Part shown: positions 58,990 through 64,000 of the stretch, in pieces
How the letters are laid out: every line of letters starts with the position of its first letter
How positions within the stretch are numbered: position 1 is the first letter of the stretch
Origin: Luzula sylvatica
Lineage: Eukaryota; Streptophyta; Magnoliopsida; Poales; Juncaceae
Length of the DNA: 64,000 bases
Direction: 5' to 3'
Assembly (NCBI GenBank): GCA_946800325.1
Contig: OX326961.1
Span: forward strand, 7,170,655-7,234,654
Position numbers and translations under genes: made by a program
The notes under the pieces: generated by a model
Told to the model about the DNA's origin: nothing
The model's input: the letters and a program-made list of their open reading frames with translations, nothing else
Databases searched by the model: none

Positions 58990-60340
58990 CTCACTAAAGA
59001 ACTTTCCATTCTCTGGCTTTCATGCCATTTGAGATTCTTTTTTTATAAATTCTCCATACTTATTACCAATTCAATCTGTCCAACAATATACATATCTTTC
59101 TATACACATAATCCATGATTTATTTAAATTTAGTAATCTAATTTTTTCATGATTTCTTTCTTTACATATATGCAGTAAGACTACACAGATCTGCAAAATT
59201 ATCATCAACAATAAATTTCCATATATTCAAATAATTATTCCAGTAAGAAAAAGAATTGATTCCCCTCTTAAAAAAAGAAAAGAAAGAGTTGACAGCACCA
59301 TGTTCTTTTGAAAGGAGTAAAGTATATTTCGAATTAATTATTCAAAGCAATACAATTTGACTAATTCATCACCAATTTCTTATCTTTTCTCTGATATTTG
59401 AATTTTCTTTTGCACGGGTTATTTTATTGCCGAAGTATTATTATTATTTGTATAGTTCTTCAATCAACGAGTTCAATGTTTGAATAATTTATTGCTACAT
59501 GTCATTCACTGTTTTTCAAAGTGACTTGTAATTCTTTTGCATTTGGAGAAACTTTTCTTTTTGAAGAAACAAGATTTTTTGGTACATTTGTCGAATGATG
59601 TTATGGTGAGCATGTCAAATAATATGGTGCATGTAAGGATGTATTAAAATGAGTTTTTTTATGTGCATTGTTAATCAATTTTTTTTATTATGTTTTTATG
59701 TAGTTTATTTAGCGAAAAAATATTAAAATTGTTGATTTATATATAGTACCAAAAAAAGACCTTTTCACTTTTTTGCCGAGAGCCTTTAAAGATGTTGAGC
59801 CGCCCCTGACTGTAAATTATTAATTTAGATGGTTGTTACATTAATTATATGTCCCGTGTTAATTGTGATGGTATTTGAATTTGGTTCATATACAGCGTTC
59901 AAGTAACTAAATATGAGTTAAATAATAATCATTAAAAGTCACTAAAATATTAACTTGGATCAATAAAACTTTCACCGATCCACAATATTTTTCGTCTGAA
60001 AAACTTGTGGAGGATATAATTAATACGAATCTAGGAATGAGCATACATAAAAAAATTTAATAATCATTTTGACATAAATAAATATATAAATCTTCAAAAT
60101 GTTAGAAGAATTAATAAAAACTATAATAAAATTCTACTCTCCGATATATGAATTTATAAATTTGAACCAGTTAATTTGGAGTTAAATCGATGGATATATG
60201 CAAATTTTAAAATCAATCTTATTAAGAAAATAATGTGTTATCATGATACAAAGTAACCTAGAAATTGTGAGCCTGAAACCAGACCCGTTAAAGAACCCGA
60301 ATCCTTTATTTCTTAACTGCTCCGGACCCATTAAGAAAAA
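58990..60340. other. Intergenic, one hAT-like end
   Basis: AT-rich, no gene. 59757-59808 (minus-strand GTCAGGGGCGGCTCAACATC then GGCTCTCGGCAAAA) is typical of a hAT-family terminus; no partner was identified. Confidence 0.5.
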
Positions 60341-60349
60341 TAAACCCGA

Positions 60350-60885
60350 CCCGTAGACATCCCCTTTCTCTCTGTTACGTCTCTTCACGATGAGGATTGC
60401 GAGAAGGCTTCTTCTGGATCGTGATTCGTGAGCGCCATGGAAATGGTGAGAGATACACGAGCTCGTGACTGCTCGTCTTCTTATCCCGGATCACTGCCAC
60501 CTAGTCTTCCTCTCATCCTACTCTTCTCCCTCTCTCGCCAGTTTGCTAAAACACAAACGACCACCTCGGAATCAACCTCGACAATCCCTCTTCTCCCGCT
60601 GGATGCACCCTCACTGCTTGGAAGGGAAGGAGTTTCCATGGCAGATGGAAGCCAACCTCCACCACCTTGGCAGAAGACCCGAATCACTTTCAAGTTGCTC
60701 GCAAGCAACGGAGCAGCACGCTGCGACAACTACGACTTCTACAAACCTCTCCTATCGATCTGTACCAGATTCATGGTGTCCCGAGAGGCCGGTATGCTTT
60801 CTCGCACCATCGAAGGGTCATTCGGACCATGAAGATGTCGTGAAGAAGCTCCACTATTCAATTTCGCCTCTTACCTTCTGAAAAT
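60350..60885 (+). other. GC-richer exon-like island, possible broken gene
   Basis: About 530 bp with balanced base use. The longest plus frames are 60465-60881 (138 codons) and 60428-60832 (134 codons; includes MADGSQPPPPWQKTRITFKL at about 60639). A third plus frame reads SPIDLYQIHGVPRGRYAFSH near 60750. The good stretches fall in different frames, as in a frameshifted pseudogene. I cannot name the family. (ATACG)-type repeats follow directly. Confidence 0.35.
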
Positions 60886-60889
60886 CACC

Positions 60890-61940
60890 AATATTTTGAT
60901 ACGATTTTAATACGAATTTTAATACGATGATATGAGTATGATACCATATGATTTTGAATTATGATACAATTTGATATGATTTTAATACGATTTTGATACG
61001 ATTTTTAATATGATATAATATAATATAAACATGATATGATATGATATAATATTATATGATACGGTATGATATACGATTTTTAATACGATATGAGATGATA
61101 TGAGATGATGTGATATAATTTAGATATAAATATGATTATGATATGATTTGAATATGACATGATACTAGTTTAAATAGAAATATGAAGAACAATAATATGA
61201 TTTTTTTTTTAATGGTACCTATCAAGCGGTCGTTTGTCGTATGTGGTACAAAAGTGTTATTACAAAAATAAAAAAATAAAAATACATTTGGCTACTACAA
61301 ATAAAAAATAATATTTGAGATCTTTACAATGCTAACAATGCCATAACCATAACAACGTCGTTTCCATTTCTTTCATTGCATTTTGCGTCGTCGTCTTTGA
61401 TTTGCCTTGAAAAATTCCTCTATTTTGCTCTAGCCAGATTGTTCATGTGGTTGCAATGAAAATAGTGTCTCATGTTTTTCTTTGGTTCTTGTCGAGATTG
61501 ATCATATTATTGCTCCAAAATTTTATTTTAATAGATTTTTATTTTGGTTTGGAGTCATCAAGTCGTTAGTATGAATATAATAAGAATTTGAATATGATTA
61601 TGAATATGAATATAATATGATGTGATTTTGAAATGATTATGATATGTATATGATTTTAAAAAGATAAGAGAAAATATGACGATATAAATAAAAGTAAGAA
61701 TGATAATTTGAATATGAATATGAATACGACTAAGAATATGAATATGTATACATAAATTTTATGAATAACGTGATAAGAAAACTTGTACAAATTTTAAAAT
61801 TAAATATCATGATATAAATTTATAAGAATATGACTTTAATAATATTATGATATGATGTGAACTTATAAGAATATGATATGATGCGGTTTTGTATATAATT
61901 ATAATTATAATATGATATGATTTTATTACGGTACGAAATT
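60890..61940. repeat. Degenerate ATATG/ATACG repeat
   Basis: Two stretches (60890-61190 and 61560-61940) of 'gatatgat', 'aatacgatttt' and 'gaatatgaat' words. Between them (61200-61550) is ordinary AT-rich DNA. No gene. Confidence 0.7.
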
Positions 61941-62254
61941 ATATGATTTTAAGAACATTTAAAATAAAGACATGAATAAAAAGAAATAAATTATGAAATG
62001 AGAACGAATTGGAAATTTAAAGTACACATTATTTTAGTCAAAGAGGCTAGTACATCATTTAAGGTAAACTTAGCGGACTAGCCTCTGAGCCATCTCACTT
62101 AGCCATTCATATGGCTCTCTCTCGCTATGTTGCTTTTGCATGTGGTTCCATTGGAGTTTACGAGACATCTGTGAGACGTTCATTGAGGAGCTTCTAGTTA
62201 GTGACATTTTATTTTGTAAATTTTATAAGGTTACTTTATATGGGGTTATATATT

Positions 62255-62370
62255 CATCCCCCGAACTCCAAAATGTAGTCTTGATGAGGTGGCAAAAATG
62301 GGTTAGATGAGTTGATTAATATTATTAATTGACTCGATTAGCGATTTGATTGATCGTTTAATTGAATTGA
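62255..62370. mobile_element. Half copy of the 19.6-kb MITE
   Basis: CCCCCGAACTCCAAAATG, CTTGATGAGGTGGCAAAAATG and GAGTTGATTAATATTATTAA match the left arm at 19613-19700. The right arm is missing. Confidence 0.6.
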
Positions 62371-62453
62371 ACATCAAAATAAAAACATATGTTGACGATA
62401 TTTATTGTTACGGTCTACGAATTGAACATGAAAATATCTTTAACTTTTCTCTA

Positions 62454-62640
62454 AGGGGCCGTTTGGCAAGCGGAATTAGTAGAATGGAATTGGATTACAA
62501 GGTGGAGCAATATTTTTTCTGGAATTAGTAATTCCACAGTTTGTTTGGATGTCTAAATTATAAAATGCTGGAAAGTATAATTCTTTGTTTGGTTGTATAA
62601 AAAATTCTGGAATTAGGTTATTGAAAAGGTAAAAATTATA
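62454..62640. repeat. GGGGCCGTTTGG-type hAT/MITE end
   Basis: AAGGGGCCGTTTGGCAAGCG at 62452 followed by repeated 'ggaattagta', 'tgtttggat' and 'tttgtttggttgt'. This is a common plant non-autonomous hAT style. No complete second end or TSD was found. Confidence 0.4.
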
Positions 62641-62832
62641 TTAAGAATATATTGTTTGTGTGTTTAATAATAATATTAAATGTACTATTGAGTAATTATT
62701 ATAATATATGTGAGAAAATAGAATTATATAATAATCAAGTGATTAAGAAATCTGTTTTTGTTTTAAATAATAAAGTAGTCTCTATGTCCTACTTCTATTT
62801 TTATATTAAATAAAAATATCATTGTAAAACTC

Positions 62833-62839
62833 AAAAAAA

Positions 62840-62900
<61 letters not shown>
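62833..62900. repeat. (A)25-(TA)n tract
   Basis: A run at 62833-62857 then TA repeats to 62900. Same arrangement as at 39811-39881. Confidence 0.95.
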
Positions 62901-62902
<2 letters not shown>

Positions 62903-62904
62903 TT

Positions 62905-63380
62905 GTAAGTGTCATTCAAGTTAACATTCGTTTAATGATCATGAAAAAACTAAAAATATATGTTAACAATGTTATATTGTATGATCTAGAAATTGAACAT
63001 CTTTTTCCGTATAAAATTTATCATTACAAATGTTTTCCAAATTACCATTTTAACTCTTTCAAGTGTTAGGCTTTTGATTTGTTGGGCTGGACATTTTTTT
63101 ATTGCCGTAAGTCACTATTAAATTGAGTACATTAAACTTTAATAAGTATTAAGTATATTAAGTATTAGGATAATATAACCTCATGAGATTGTTTAAAAGC
63201 AATTGCAAGATAATTATTTGTTGAGTATGAGATCTATATAAACTCATAATCAAACTGCTAATGAAATGAATGTGATATGCCTTTGTTGAGAATGTCCAAA
63301 GACGAGTGAAAATAAAGTTGCGAGTTTAATTATTGAAAAGTTATATTAACTTAGATGAGATTTTGGAAAATATGTACTTA
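62905..63380. other. Intergenic, no gene seen
   Basis: AT-rich, no coding frame or repeat supported. Confidence 0.5.
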
Positions 63381-63381
63381 A

Positions 63382-64000
63382 CTAGGATAATACCGCGCTG
63401 TGCTGCGGAAATATAATTTGCATTAAATATTTATAAATTATAAGTAACACAAATTATAATTATAACTCCTATAAATGGATATATTTTTTTTAATGTGGCC
63501 TGTCATAAGTTCTTGTAAAATCACAATATCTTACAAAAATCATACCCAAACAATCATCAATTTCTCATATGTTGTTTTACATAATTTTCAGCTTCTTGGA
63601 TGAAGTAAGTTCGTGTCAAAAATTTGAGATTTTTTTGGAAATGATAACTTTGAAGAATCTCGGAGCATATGAGACGGATAAAAAATAAGACACTGCATAT
63701 TAAAAGATATTGAATCATACCGTCACAATTTTATATTATTTCCATCTACAAAACAATCATATAAATATAGTAATTATTGAACAATATAAAAAAGAATTAT
63801 GAAACTATTTATAGACCACATTAATTTATTAGATTTTTAGAATCTATTGTTCAATACTTTTAAAGCGCATGGGAGATTTTCCTCTCGCAAACCAAGCCAT
63901 CAATATTTCACAATCACCCACTTGGCAATCAACATGTATTATGAAAATGAAAACAAAAATAGTGATCAACAACACTCTGAAATTATTTGACTTTTAGAAA
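63382..64000 (-). mobile_element. 3' end of a minus-strand Helitron, continues past the window
   Basis: On the minus strand: hairpin CCGC...GCGG (63408-63393), then TATTATC and CTAG (63385-63382) followed by T (63381). Its 5' TC end is not seen before 64000, so the element runs off the window. The hairpin stem is short (4 bp clear), so confidence is moderate. Confidence 0.55.

Noticed and set aside
1..64000. CRISPR array, operon, rRNA cluster or bacterial-type regulatory system
   Set aside because: None seen. Introns, SINE, Helitrons and MULEs show this to be plant nuclear DNA.

Overview
The window is AT-rich plant nuclear DNA, almost certainly from a eudicot. Four things point there: pseudo-exons of a plant NADPH-cytochrome P450 reductase with GT/AG introns, plant-type Helitron ends (TC...hairpin-CTAG inserted between A and T), a tRNA-derived SINE, and many long-TIR Mutator-like (MULE) non-autonomous elements with 9-bp target-site duplications (TSDs). 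I found no intact conserved protein-coding gene, no rRNA, no CRISPR and no complete autonomous transposon. Nearly all open frames of 60-120 codons are chance frames in AT-rich DNA or translations of tandem repeats. Species cannot be told from the sequence.

Layout. 1.2-4.5 kb is a candidate Helitron with two foldback MULEs nested in it. 6.3-8.7 kb holds a TTCGGTT-rich repeat, a SINE-like remnant and a 1.14-kb foldback MULE with a perfect 9-bp TSD. 9.96-12.45 kb is a non-autonomous Helitron on the minus strand whose interior is a higher-order tandem repeat of about 375 bp. 16.0-16.7 kb has four identical 77-bp repeats beside a lone MULE TIR. 18.5-19.9 kb holds two more inverted-repeat elements. 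21.3-22.5 kb (minus strand) and 27.2-28.5 kb (plus strand) hold fragments of cytochrome P450 reductase; the second is a clear multi-exon pseudogene with stops, frameshifts and a 31-bp poly-G tract in place of a splice acceptor. Between them, 25.06-25.72 kb is an extreme GC-rich minisatellite joined to AC/TC microsatellites, and a relative lies inverted at 58.7-58.9 kb. 29.0-30.8 kb is a GC-richer exon-like block with a GGCGATGCTGGCGAGG minisatellite, bracketed by direct repeats. 31.76-31.94 kb is a LINE zinc-binding (zf-RVT) remnant.

34.7-37.4 kb holds a SINE with a 16-bp TSD and two GGAGCATTT-ended MULE-MITEs. 39.8-40.5 kb has three foldback elements in tandem beside a poly-A/TA tract. 42.1-42.6 kb is an ATATT-type satellite. 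46.94-49.63 kb is a 2.7-kb MULE (possible Pack-MULE) with an 8/9 TSD. The right third holds further decayed copies, direct repeats, three GC-richer exon-like islands of unknown identity and, at the right edge, the 3' end of another minus-strand Helitron.

There is no gene system acting together here. The coherent story is a transposon graveyard dominated by long-TIR MULE derivatives and Helitrons that carried or landed beside gene fragments. Internal coordinates of old elements are approximate; boundaries fixed by a TSD are exact as read.
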